Origin: JASFHF01 sp050123375
GTDB lineage: Bacteria > Pseudomonadota > Gammaproteobacteria > UBA12402
Assembly: GCA_050123375.1 (NCBI GenBank)
Contig: JASFHF010000042.1
Coordinates: forward strand, 1-15,162
Direction of reading: 5' to 3'
Length of the DNA stretch: 15,162 nucleotides
The notes under the pieces are model-generated. The model worked only from the letters and a program-made list of their open reading frames with translations. It did not search any database and was not told where the DNA came from. A program made the position numbers and the translations under genes. Shown here piece by piece: positions 7,428 through 14,951 of the stretch (the first letter of the stretch is position 1; each line of letters opens with the position of its first letter).

Positions 7428-8744
7428 TTAGTCAATGGTATTTTGTTTGTTCTCAATAAATGAAACATTGCGACAATGAGTTTCTTTGATGAAAAATGAC
7501 GATATACATGCAACTAACATACAAATAACTAATACAGACATTGTGGCGCGATAATTAGCGGCTGAATAATGGCGAACTCCATTTAACATGGCGCCTTTCC
7601 AATTCAGATCTAATAACCAGCCGATTAATGGTTGTCCTAGTAGACCGAATGTTACGGAGGCCATATTGGCTAGCGCAATTGAAGTTCCTGCGGCAAAACT
7701 CGGATTGATTTCTCCGGATAAGCTATACGAAATAGAAACGCCGGGATTGGTAAGGCCGAATAAAAAGAGCAGAGTAAATACATAAATAAGATTAAGTTTT
7801 GGTAAATATAATATAGCGCTTAAGAAAATTAGTCCGGCAAATGCAGATGCGATCATTAACGGGCGGCGTTTACCGATTGTATCACTTATATATCCCATAA
7901 TTGGTGATCCAATTATCCATCCCAGAAATATAAAACTGATGCCGGATGCTGCGTGTTTTACTGAAATCGAATAAACAGTGCGTAAATAACTTGTGCCCCA
8001 AAATTCACAAAAAGCTGTTATTGGAGCATATAATGCTGCGATAAAAATTACATTAATCCAGCTTTGAGGGTTTTTAGCTACGGTTTTTAAGCATTCAAGG
8101 ATGGTTGTTTTAGGTTCAGTTGTTGTGTAGTTGTGTAATTGTTTAGTTTGTTTTTTCAGAGCCCGTTTGCTTTTCAACATTACTAAAATGGTCATGATTG
8201 TAAGGATAGTAAATATAACCCCGATTAAAATAATACAAAAACGCCAATGAATTTTTTCTACAGTATAACTTATTATTCCTACACCAAAAATAGCGCCGAA
8301 CATGCCTAATCCTTGAGTAATACTGGTTAGTAAACCAAAATTTTTTGCTGGAAACCATTGGGCAATAAGTTTGAGAGTGCAGACAAAACTAAATGCGCTG
8401 CCTAGACCAAGTAAGAAACGGCTAAGATCAGCAATATATATATTGTTAGTATAAGCGAAGATAAAGCAGCCTATTGCTGTTGTGAAGGTAGCTATCGCTA
8501 ACAATTTTCCTGATCCAAATCTATCTATTAACAGACCGGCTGGGATTTGCATTGGGGCATATGCATAATAAAAACAAGCTGATAGAGTGCCCAATGTAAA
8601 TGCATTAGCAGAGAAGGTATGAGCTAATTGTTGAGTTATAACGCTGGGGACAACCCTAGCCATATATTGCGAGAAATAAAATGTAGCCCCCACGCCCCAT
8701 ATAAGCCATGGTAATATATTATATTTTTTTGTTTTTAGCTGCAT
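7428..8744 (-). CDS. Major facilitator superfamily transporter, substrate unknown
   Basis: This inner-membrane transporter has 438 residues and about 12 membrane spans in two six-span halves joined by a basic cytoplasmic loop (LKSKRALKKQTKQLHNY). Both halves carry an MFS motif A-type loop between spans 2 and 3: GLLIDRFGSGK, and GYISDTIGKRRP in the second half. The early MARVVPSVI stretch and SRFLLGLGSAFSF resemble the transporters of intracellular gammaproteobacteria that include the Legionella Pht group, but substrate cannot be inferred. The frame extends 12 codons upstream to a TTG at 8780. The ATG at 8744 has GAGGGG (8751-8756) six bases upstream and is preferred. It follows lptG by 73 bp and precedes the PPTase gene by 27 bp, so it probably starts the MFS-PPTase-GT87 segment. 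Confidence 0.88.
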   Translation of the reverse strand: MQLKTKKYNILPWLIWGVGATFYFSQYMARVVPSVITQQLAHTFSANAFTLGTLSACFYYAYAPMQIPAGLLIDRFGSGKLLAIATFTTAIGCFIFAYTNNIYIADLSRFLLGLGSAFSFVCTLKLIAQWFPAKNFGLLTSITQGLGMFGAIFGVGIISYTVEKIHWRFCIILIGVIFTILTIMTILVMLKSKRALKKQTKQLHNYTTTEPKTTILECLKTVAKNPQSWINVIFIAALYAPITAFCEFWGTSYLRTVYSISVKHAASGISFIFLGWIIGSPIMGYISDTIGKRRPLMIASAFAGLIFLSAILYLPKLNLIYVFTLLFLFGLTNPGVSISYSLSGEINPSFAAGTSIALANMASVTFGLLGQPLIGWLLDLNWKGAMLNGVRHYSAANYRATMSVLVICMLVACISSFFIKETHCRNVSFIENKQNTID

Positions 8745-8817
8745 GATGAGCCCCTCAAATAAATATGCATTATGAATCAATAGGTTACATTTTATATAAT
8801 TATTGACCCATCGTATA

Positions 8818-9882
8818 CTATTTTAGCTTATGCATTAACCAGCTGCCAATCCCCAGAAAGAGTATTGAAGGAAAAATAGCGCTTAATAAAGGTGGGATTT
8901 GATATACTAAGCTTAAAGGGCCAAAGAATTGATTTAGAATATAAAAAGAAAAACCTACACAAATACCCGCTAATATTCGTAAACCCATAGTAACTTCGCG
9001 TAATGGCCCAAAAATAAAAGGAATAGATAAAAAAATCATGACGATCGTTGCAAACGGTTGAAATACTCTTTGCCAAAAAGTAAAAGAATATTGTTGTGTT
9101 GTTAGGCCGTTTGATTTTCTAAAGTGGATTAACTTATTGAGTTTAATAATTGAAATAGTATTTAGATCAATGTGTGAGCTGCGTAGTAAATTTAAATTTG
9201 CTTTAATATTCCAGGTTTGTTTAGCATATTCAGTAGTAGTCGCAGTATTGGTGTTTAGTTGCGTTACAAATATATTATATAATTGCCACGTATGTTTATT
9301 GTATGATCCATCTTTAATGTAAGTGGCGGATAATAATTTGCCGTTTTGGTCAAAATGATATTTATAAATATTGCTAATTTTTTTATTAGGTAAAATGTTT
9401 TGAATATAAATAAAATCGCGATTTTTTCTTAACCATAATCCATGAGTGCTGGCGGAGGTTTGGATGCCGGTTTTTGCATATTCTTTTTTTATTTTGGCTA
9501 ATTCACCTGCTGGCGGTCCAATAGCTTCACCTAAAAAAGTTGCAATAATGAGTAAGAAAATTGCAGCGCCTAAAACAGCACAAGTGATTTGCAAAATGGA
9601 CATTCCTGCGGCGCGCATAACTATTAATTCGCTATTTGATGCTAGATAACCTAAGCCGGTTAGGCATCCAAGTAAACTAGCCATAGGGAAAAAACTATAA
9701 AGATAACTCGGCATAGTTAGAATAACATACTGAAATGCTTGCCATAGATTATAATTGCCAGCACCAATATCGCTGAGTTCATTAATAAATGAAATAAAAA
9801 TTTGCAGGCCGATTAATACCATCAATACTAGCAATGTTGCCATGATGATAGTTAGGCCTATGTGTCGTTGTAATATTTTCAT
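8818..9882 (-). CDS. lptG: LPS export permease LptG
   Basis: LptG is one of the two inner-membrane permease subunits of the LptB2FG ABC transporter, which extracts LPS from the inner membrane and passes it to LptC/LptA. The protein has 354 residues, the normal length. It opens with ILQRHIGLTI and has the YjgP/YjgQ-family layout: three spans, a large periplasmic beta-jellyroll domain (about 130-260, including the TSASTHGLWLRKNRDFIYIQN stretch), then three C-terminal spans. Order after lptF on the same strand distinguishes it from the paralogue. The ATG at 9882 has no clear Shine-Dalgarno sequence, and an 86-bp gap with a stem-loop separates it from lptF. It is essential in LPS-producing bacteria. 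Confidence 0.92.
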   Translation of the reverse strand: MKILQRHIGLTIIMATLLVLMVLIGLQIFISFINELSDIGAGNYNLWQAFQYVILTMPSYLYSFFPMASLLGCLTGLGYLASNSELIVMRAAGMSILQITCAVLGAAIFLLIIATFLGEAIGPPAGELAKIKKEYAKTGIQTSASTHGLWLRKNRDFIYIQNILPNKKISNIYKYHFDQNGKLLSATYIKDGSYNKHTWQLYNIFVTQLNTNTATTTEYAKQTWNIKANLNLLRSSHIDLNTISIIKLNKLIHFRKSNGLTTQQYSFTFWQRVFQPFATIVMIFLSIPFIFGPLREVTMGLRILAGICVGFSFYILNQFFGPLSLVYQIPPLLSAIFPSILFLGIGSWLMHKLK

Positions 9883-9903
9883 AACTAGTTACTATTTTTC
9901 TAG

Positions 9904-9928
9904 GAACGCTCAGTATTACTGAACGTTC
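9904..9928. promoter_or_regulatory. Stem-loop in the lptF-lptG gap
   Basis: The 12-bp arms 9904-9915 and 9917-9928 are complementary except at one position, which is a G-U wobble in the minus-strand transcript, around a single central base. In RNA the inner pairs would open into the loop. No T tract follows on the minus strand, so it does not look like an intrinsic terminator. It may be an operator, a processing site or a small palindromic repeat. Confidence 0.5.
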
Positions 9929-9968
9929 TCATAAAATTCAATATCTGCCATCGAATAAATATATATTT

Positions 9969-11078
9969 TCATGCTTTTTTTCGTTTAATTATTGATGATC
10001 TGCTAATTAGCCATAATGCTAAAATTAGTATGGTTAAGTGTATCCACCACATTCCAAGCCATCCTGGAATGGTTTTTGCTTGCAGCCAATTGCGGCTGAC
10101 ATATATCATATTTGCATAGAAAACGTAAATTAAAACCGCTGGAATTAATTTAGCGAATCTTCCATGCCGAGGGTTAATGCGACTTAATGGTATTGCGAGT
10201 AATCCCAAAATTAATGTGGATAGCGGAAAAGAGAGGCGCCATTGTAATTCGGCCATGTCATTTGGGTTTTTGGTTGCTGATTTAAGCAGTCTCAGTAGAG
10301 GAATTTCATCTTCATGTTCACGTTTATTTACAAGTGAAGGAGCGTTTAGACGCATACCATATTTTTTATATTTAACGGTTTGATAATTTTTTTCACCAGG
10401 AGTTATCTTATAACGGTAACCATTATTGGCTGCCATATATTGTTCTCCTGTTGTGTCATCAACAACTTTATGTCCTTCTTTTGCAGTGATTATCATCCAA
10501 TTTTTAGCTCCGGTTTTTGATGGTTTGGATTTTTTAGATGATTGTTGTGCTAAAAATAAATTTTGTAAATGATTGCGGTCGGTAGACATTTTTTGCACGT
10601 AAAGTACGCGTTTGCCTTTTTCTGAAGTTTGGAAATAATTAGGCATAATGGTTTGAAAAATCGAACTTGATTCGGCAATGGCAACAATTAAATCACGTTG
10701 TTTCGCAATAAGCGGTCCAGCCCAAAGTACTAATATTGCAACAATTATCGCAACAAAAGTAGTGATTTTCATGGTAGTGGCGGTCAATTGTTTTTTGCTG
10801 AATCCACAGGCGGATAGCACGGTCATTTCTGAGTCAGCATATAATCTGCCATAGCTTAATAAAATTCCGAGAAATAGCCCGAGTGGTAGTAGCATTCCAA
10901 ATAAAAGAGGTATTTGCAAAGACGTAATATACAGTAGTAAATTGATAGCATATTTACCGCTAGCCACGTATTTTAGGTAACGAATAAACTTATTACAGAT
11001 AAAGATAAATACCACAATTATGGTTAGTGATAACATGGTATAAGATACTTCTTTTGCCAGGTAGCGTGATATTATCAT
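9969..11078 (-). CDS. lptF: LPS export permease LptF
   Basis: LptF is the partner of LptG in the LptB2FG inner-membrane LPS exporter. The protein has 369 residues, the usual length. It begins IISRYLAKEV, a standard LptF opening, and has three N-terminal spans including LLFGMLLPLGLFLGILL, followed by the family stretch YADSEMTVLSACGFS. After that come a periplasmic domain (about 125-280, with LYVQKMSTDRNHLQNLFL) and three C-terminal spans (from about 280) opening with the family segment ELQWRLSFPLSTLILGLLAIPLS. The periplasmic part carries a lysine/serine-rich insert (SSKKSKPSKTGAKNW). The gene is divergent from holC with 55 bp between the start codons and is probably transcribed from a promoter overlapping the holC start. 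Confidence 0.94.
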   Translation of the reverse strand: MIISRYLAKEVSYTMLSLTIIVVFIFICNKFIRYLKYVASGKYAINLLLYITSLQIPLLFGMLLPLGLFLGILLSYGRLYADSEMTVLSACGFSKKQLTATTMKITTFVAIIVAILVLWAGPLIAKQRDLIVAIAESSSIFQTIMPNYFQTSEKGKRVLYVQKMSTDRNHLQNLFLAQQSSKKSKPSKTGAKNWMIITAKEGHKVVDDTTGEQYMAANNGYRYKITPGEKNYQTVKYKKYGMRLNAPSLVNKREHEDEIPLLRLLKSATKNPNDMAELQWRLSFPLSTLILGLLAIPLSRINPRHGRFAKLIPAVLIYVFYANMIYVSRNWLQAKTIPGWLGMWWIHLTILILALWLISRSSIIKRKKA

Positions 11079-11097
11079 ACTAAAAATTTAAATCTCG

Positions 11098-11106
11098 TGG
11101 TAAAAT
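11098..11106 (+). promoter_or_regulatory. Candidate extended -10 for holC
   Basis: TGGTAAAAT has the TG-N pattern before a TAAAAT hexamer, 27 bp upstream of the holC start codon. No recognisable -35 hexamer sits at normal spacing, so confidence is modest. Confidence 0.35.
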
Positions 11107-11110
11107 GCCG

Positions 11111-11140
11111 ATTTTAACTGAAAGTTACTAATTATGCCAA
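11111..11140 (-). promoter_or_regulatory. Candidate sigma70 promoter for lptF
   Basis: On the minus strand, TTGGCA (11135-11140) precedes TAAAAT (11111-11116) by 18 bp. Each hexamer matches consensus at five of six positions. The -35 lies inside the first codons of holC, so this promoter and the holC promoter are back to back within the 55-bp gap. Confidence 0.45.
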
Positions 11141-11562
11141 CAGTTGATTTTTATTTAATTGATGCAGCGACATTAAATGAGCAATTGCGCTTTGCTTGTC
11201 GTTTATTGGATAAAGCCTATTTACAGCAATATACTGCTTATGTGCATGTTGAGAACCAGGCAGCAGCAGAAACCATGTATGATTTGTTATGGACTTTTCG
11301 TGATATTAGTTTTGTGCCACATGATTTGGTACGTGGTCCTAATAGCGCAGATGCGCCGGTAATAATTGGATCAGATGAAAAGCCATTGCAACAGCATGAT
11401 ATATTGTTGAATTTACATGCTGCAGTACCAGATTTTTATACCGCATATAATCGGGTGATTGAAATCGTGCATCAAGATGCAGCATGGAAAAAAATCGCAA
11501 GAGAACATTATAAGTTTTATCAGAATCAAGGACATGAAGTTAAAACACACGATTTACGGTAA
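11134..11562 (+). CDS. holC: DNA polymerase III chi subunit
   Basis: Chi belongs to the clamp-loader complex. With psi (HolD) it links the DNA polymerase III holoenzyme to single-strand binding protein. The protein has 142 residues, close to the usual 145-150, and carries the family signature through its length: LLWTFRDISFVPHDL (about 48-62), PVIIG, a DILLNLHAAVPDFY stretch, RVIEIVHQDAAWKKIAREHYKFYQNQGH, and a final THDL. The start ATG at 11134 gives the standard N-terminus (TVDFYLI). The usual partner gene downstream, valS, is present but separated by about 400 bp of repeats instead of being adjacent. The gene normally upstream in many gammaproteobacteria, pepA, is not here. Confidence 0.9.
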   Translation: MPTVDFYLIDAATLNEQLRFACRLLDKAYLQQYTAYVHVENQAAAETMYDLLWTFRDISFVPHDLVRGPNSADAPVIIGSDEKPLQQHDILLNLHAAVPDFYTAYNRVIEIVHQDAAWKKIAREHYKFYQNQGHEVKTHDLR

Positions 11563-11590
11563 TTAAGAAATAGAAATTAGGCGGGTCGTG

Positions 11591-11741
11591 AGCTTCACAT
11601 AATTACAAAGCAACAGTTGGCGGGACGCGAGCTATTACATAATTACAAGGCCATGTTTGTTGCTTTGTAATCATGTAAAGCTCCGTCCCTCAAAGGAACC
11701 ACATAAAAACTCAGATATTAAAAATAAGGAATTGGGGACGG
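11591..11741. repeat. 151-bp tandem repeat, copy 1
   Basis: The unit begins AGCTTCACATAATTAC and recurs exactly 151 bp downstream. By eye only about four bases differ between copies, in the inverted-repeat arms (for example AATCATGTAAAG here against AATTATGTGAAG). The right arm at 11658-11689 pairs with a left arm ending at 11615 that is slightly degenerate. It ends with an unpaired spacer of about 45 bp (11690-11734). Confidence 0.9.
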
Positions 11742-11892
11742 AGCTTCACTTAATTACAAAGCAACAGTTGGCGGGACGCGAGCTATTACATAATTACAAG
11801 GCCATGTTTGTTGCTTTGTAATTATGTGAAGCTCCGTCCCTCAAAGGAACCACATAAAAACTCAGATATTAAAAATAAGGAATTGGGGACGG
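11742..11892. repeat. 151-bp tandem repeat, copy 2, with a 32-bp inverted repeat
   Basis: This is the second copy of the unit. Arms 11735-11766 and 11809-11840 are inverted copies matching at 31 of 32 positions, around a 42-bp centre that itself holds another forward module. Transcribed in either direction, this could form a very stable hairpin. The 45-bp spacer after it (11841-11885) is identical to that of copy 1. Confidence 0.9.
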
Positions 11893-11954
11893 AGCTTCAC
11901 TTATTACATGACGCAACAAACATGGCGTATGTAAATAAGTGAAGCTCACGTCCC
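11886..11954. repeat. Third palindrome abutting the valS start
   Basis: Arms 11886-11914 and 11925-11954 are inverted repeats with two small indels and about one mismatch, around a 10-base loop. The first bases continue the 151-bp unit, then the sequence diverges. The loop region holds the repeat's CCATGTTTGTTG segment in inverted orientation. The valS ATG follows 13 nt later, and the bases between contain no Shine-Dalgarno sequence. The hairpin would therefore form the immediate 5' leader of valS mRNA. Confidence 0.8.
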
Positions 11955-11967
11955 GCAATGCTATTAT

Positions 11968-14721
11968 ATGGAAAAAACCTACAACCCAAAATTAATTGAA
12001 CAACCCATTTATCAACAATGGGAAAAGGCTGGTTATTTTAAACCGAGCGGCAAAGGCGTGCCGTATTGTATTATTTTACCGCCGCCAAATGTAACTGGTA
12101 GTTTGCATATGGGGCACGGTTTTCAAGATGCAATTATGGATGCATTGATTCGTTATCATCGGATGCGTGGTTTCAATGTATTGTGGCAGCCTGGTGTTGA
12201 TCATGCAGGTATCGCAACTCAAATGGTAGTTGAACGTCAGTTATTATGTGAAGGCAAATCACGACATGATTTAGGCCGCGAGAAGTTTATCGAAAAAGTA
12301 TGGGCATGGAAACAAGAATCGGGTGATACGATTAATCAGCAAATGCGTCGGCTTGGTGCTTCACTTGATTGGTCTCGTCCGCGGTTTACCATGGATGATG
12401 ATATGTTAGAAAAAGTGCGCGATGTTTTTATTCAATTATATGATGAAGGTTTAATTTACCGCAGTAAACGTTTGGTTAATTGGGATCCTGAATTACATAC
12501 GGCGGTTTCTGATCTTGAAGTAATTAACGAAGAAGAAAAAGGTTTTTTGTGGTACATTCGTTATCCTTTGGTTAATAGTGATGAATGCATAATTATTGCA
12601 ACTACGCGGCCGGAAACCATGTTAGGAGACGTGGCAGTTGCGGTTCATCCCGAAGACGAACGTTATAAAAATTTAGTGGGCAAGAAAATTAAATTGCCAT
12701 TAACTGAGCGTGAAATTCCGATTATTGCTGATGATTATGTTGAGCCTGAGTTTGGTACAGGATGTGTTAAAATCACACCAGCGCATGATTTTAATGATTA
12801 TGAAATAGGGCAGCGTCATAATTTGCCGATGATTAATGTTTTAACTTTTGACGCAAAAATAAATGCAAATGCGCCAAAAAAATATCAAGGACATGATCGT
12901 TTTGTTGCGCGTCAGCAAGTTGTCGAGGATTTAAAAAAATTAAATTTATTAGAAAAGGTAGAGGATTATCTCCTAAAAGTCCCGCGTGGTGATCGTTCGC
13001 GTGTAATTTTGGAACCTTGGCTTACAGATCAGTGGTTTGTAAAAATTGCGTCTTTAGCAGAACCCGCGATTGATGTAGTAGAAAACAAAAAAATTCAATT
13101 TATTCCGGAGGGCTGGGAAAATACTTATTTTTCCTGGATGCGAAATATTCAAGATTGGTGTATCAGTCGACAGCTTTGGTGGGGGCATCGCATTCCTGCA
13201 TGGTATGATGAAGAAGATAATATTTATGTGGCGCGCGACGAAAAAGACGTGCGAAAGAAATATAAACTTTCTGATGCAGTAAAATTACGACAAGATGAGG
13301 ATGTATTAGATACCTGGTTTTCTTCGATGTTATGGCCGTTTGCAACTTTAGGCTGGCCGGAGAAAACAAAAAGTTTTCAGGATTTTTATCCGACCAATGT
13401 TTTAGTTACCGGTTTTGATATTATCTTCTTTTGGGTGGCGCGTATGATTATGGGGGGATTGAAGCTAACCGGCGAAATTCCATTTGCAGAAGTTTATATT
13501 ACTGGACTTATTCGTGATTCCCACGGTCAAAAGATGTCAAAATCTAAAGGTAATGTGTTGGATCCAATCGATTTAATTGATGGAATTGATGTTGAAAAAT
13601 TAGTGCAAAAACGTACCAAAGGCTTAATGCAGCCAGAAATGTTAGAAAGTATTGCTAAGCGTACGCATGAAGAGTTTGCTGATGGAATTAAAGGTTATGG
13701 CGCAGATGCATTACGTTTTACTTTTTGTTCGCTTGCTTCAACCAGCCGTGATATTAATTTTAGTTTTGGCCGGTTAGATGGCTGCAGAAATTTTTGTAAT
13801 AAATTATGGAATGCTACTAGATATGTTATCCAGAAGACGGAAGACGGAGGACGGAGGACGGAAACTGTCAGGCTTAATTTGATAGATAAATGGATATTAT
13901 CTAGGTTGCATAAAACTATTAGGAACACATATGAATATTTTAAAACTTATCGTTTTGATTTGTTAGCACAGGAATTGTATGATTTTACCTGGCGCGAATA
14001 TTGTGATTGGTATTTAGAGTTAACCAAACCGGTTTTATTAGGTGATGATGAGAATGCTAAAAATAGTGCGCGATATACTTTGATTTATGTTTTGGAAAAT
14101 TTATTAAAATTATTGCATCCAATTATTCCATTTATTACCGAAAAATTATGGCAGACAATTGCGCCGCTTGCTGGAGTTTCTGGCGATACAATTATGTTGT
14201 CTGCTTATCCTGAATTTAATGCGTCACAAGTTGATGAAGCAACTGAGCAGGAATTAGAATGGATAAAAGCAGTAATTATTGGTATTCGTACAATTCGTAG
14301 TGAAATGAATATTGCACCCGGCAAAAAAATCCCCGTGTTGCTCAATCAGGGGACACAAACGGACAAACAATTAATAATTACACATGAATTATTGATTGCA
14401 ACGTTAGCCAAATTAGAATCAATTAGTTGGTTAGAAGATGCTGAAAAAAAACCAAATGCAGCTACCACTTTAGTTGGAGAAATGGAAATTTTAATTCCGT
14501 TGGCTGGTTTAATTGATGTAACGAAAGAAACCGCGCGACTTAACAAAGAAATTGCCAAATTAGAAAATGAGCTTATAAAAATTAACCAAAAATTACAAAA
14601 TCCAAATTTTGTTTCTAAAGCGCCTAAGGAAGTGGTGGACAAAGAACAGCAACGTCAAACTGAGGTTCAAACGGCTTTAGCTAAGTTACAGCAGCAGCTG
14701 GTTAGTTTGACTGACAGTTGA
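11968..14721 (+). CDS. valS: Valyl-tRNA synthetase
   Basis: ValS charges tRNA-Val with valine in the cytoplasm and edits mischarged threonine. The protein has 917 residues, somewhat shorter than the E. coli enzyme. Landmarks in order: MEKTYNP start; class I HIGH-type motif HMGH (47-50) after PPPNVTGSL; editing domain with TTRPET (212-217) and GTGCVKITPAHDFNDYE; DWCISRQLWWGHRIPAWYD; KMSKS (522-526); anticodon-binding domain from about 640; and a C-terminal coiled coil from about 850 (DVTKETARLNKEIAKLENEL). All catalytic landmarks are present. Two oddities are described separately: the leader is repeat DNA with no visible Shine-Dalgarno sequence, and residues about 622-633 are encoded by a heptamer tandem repeat. 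The ATG at 11968 gives the conserved N-terminus. Confidence 0.97.
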   Translation: MEKTYNPKLIEQPIYQQWEKAGYFKPSGKGVPYCIILPPPNVTGSLHMGHGFQDAIMDALIRYHRMRGFNVLWQPGVDHAGIATQMVVERQLLCEGKSRHDLGREKFIEKVWAWKQESGDTINQQMRRLGASLDWSRPRFTMDDDMLEKVRDVFIQLYDEGLIYRSKRLVNWDPELHTAVSDLEVINEEEKGFLWYIRYPLVNSDECIIIATTRPETMLGDVAVAVHPEDERYKNLVGKKIKLPLTEREIPIIADDYVEPEFGTGCVKITPAHDFNDYEIGQRHNLPMINVLTFDAKINANAPKKYQGHDRFVARQQVVEDLKKLNLLEKVEDYLLKVPRGDRSRVILEPWLTDQWFVKIASLAEPAIDVVENKKIQFIPEGWENTYFSWMRNIQDWCISRQLWWGHRIPAWYDEEDNIYVARDEKDVRKKYKLSDAVKLRQDEDVLDTWFSSMLWPFATLGWPEKTKSFQDFYPTNVLVTGFDIIFFWVARMIMGGLKLTGEIPFAEVYITGLIRDSHGQKMSKSKGNVLDPIDLIDGIDVEKLVQKRTKGLMQPEMLESIAKRTHEEFADGIKGYGADALRFTFCSLASTSRDINFSFGRLDGCRNFCNKLWNATRYVIQKTEDGGRRTETVRLNLIDKWILSRLHKTIRNTYEYFKTYRFDLLAQELYDFTWREYCDWYLELTKPVLLGDDENAKNSARYTLIYVLENLLKLLHPIIPFITEKLWQTIAPLAGVSGDTIMLSAYPEFNASQVDEATEQELEWIKAVIIGIRTIRSEMNIAPGKKIPVLLNQGTQTDKQLIITHELLIATLAKLESISWLEDAEKKPNAATTLVGEMEILIPLAGLIDVTKETARLNKEIAKLENELIKINQKLQNPNFVSKAPKEVVDKEQQRQTEVQTALAKLQQQLVSLTDS
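13833..13860 (+). repeat. Four tandem GARGACG heptamers inside valS
   Basis: The sequence reads GAAGACG, GAAGACG, GAGGACG, GAGGACG back to back, followed by a degenerate GAAACTG. It encodes KTEDGGRRTE within residues about 622-633, between the catalytic core and the anticodon-binding domain. This linker varies in length and sequence between ValS proteins, so the insert is probably tolerated. The G-rich purine composition stands out against the AT-rich gene around it. Confidence 0.85.
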
Positions 14722-14726
14722 TTGCT

Positions 14727-14951
14727 TTAAGGTGTTGGTGGTAGTGTAGTATTGTTTCTATTATATACAAAGTTTGGAGTGTGATCGTTTTTAGCAGGTA
14801 AGAAAAATGTACAACAATTATTTATCAGTGTAGAAGTCTGGGCATTTAGTTTAAGATTAGTGGTAGGTAATAATTTGGATTGTTGTTTTTTTGCAAAATG
14901 TTCTCTTCTGTGTTTTCCTCTTGCAATAGCAGTGTCCAAATCTAATGACAT
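14727..14951 (-). CDS. Possible small hypothetical protein (74 codons)
   Basis: This frame starts at an ATG preceded by AGGA with about eight bases of spacing, within AT-rich DNA that could hold a promoter. The predicted protein begins MSLDLDTAIARGKHRREHF, is basic in its first third and is asparagine/threonine-rich later. There is no obvious signal peptide or long membrane segment, and it contains a CC pair at about 46-47. It ends five bases from the valS stop, tail to tail. I do not recognise a family. The Shine-Dalgarno sequence and clean ends argue for a gene; the short length and lack of a known domain argue against. Confidence 0.4.
   Translation of the reverse strand: MSLDLDTAIARGKHRREHFAKKQQSKLLPTTNLKLNAQTSTLINNCCTFFLPAKNDHTPNFVYNRNNTTLPPTP

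Larger units (their letters stand above)
11580..11956. repeat. Composite palindromic repeat array between holC and valS
   Basis: Almost the whole 405-bp gap between holC and valS is built from copies of a roughly 30-bp module, GGGACG(N)GAGCTTCAC followed by a TAATTACA-like stretch, in both orientations. I count eight full or partial modules, at about 11580, 11619, 11658 (reverse), 11735, 11770, 11809 (reverse), 11886 and 11925 (reverse). Two 151-bp tandem copies and a third palindrome make up the array, each described separately. I see no open reading frame that looks coding. It resembles a MITE or REP-like palindromic family that has expanded locally, or a structured RNA; I do not recognise a named family. 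Confidence 0.85.

Noticed and set aside
8745..8780. Longer MFS protein starting at 8780
   Set aside because: That start is a TTG, and the GAGGGG Shine-Dalgarno sequence at 8751-8756 lies inside the extension and serves the ATG at 8744.
9904..9928. Intrinsic terminator between lptF and lptG
   Set aside because: The stem is followed on the minus strand by CTAGAAAAA rather than a U tract, and terminating between these essential partners would be unexpected.
11580..11956. CRISPR array between holC and valS
   Set aside because: The repeated unit is 151 bp, the spacer-like segments are identical between copies and modules occur in both orientations. CRISPR arrays have short same-direction repeats and unique spacers, and no cas gene is near.
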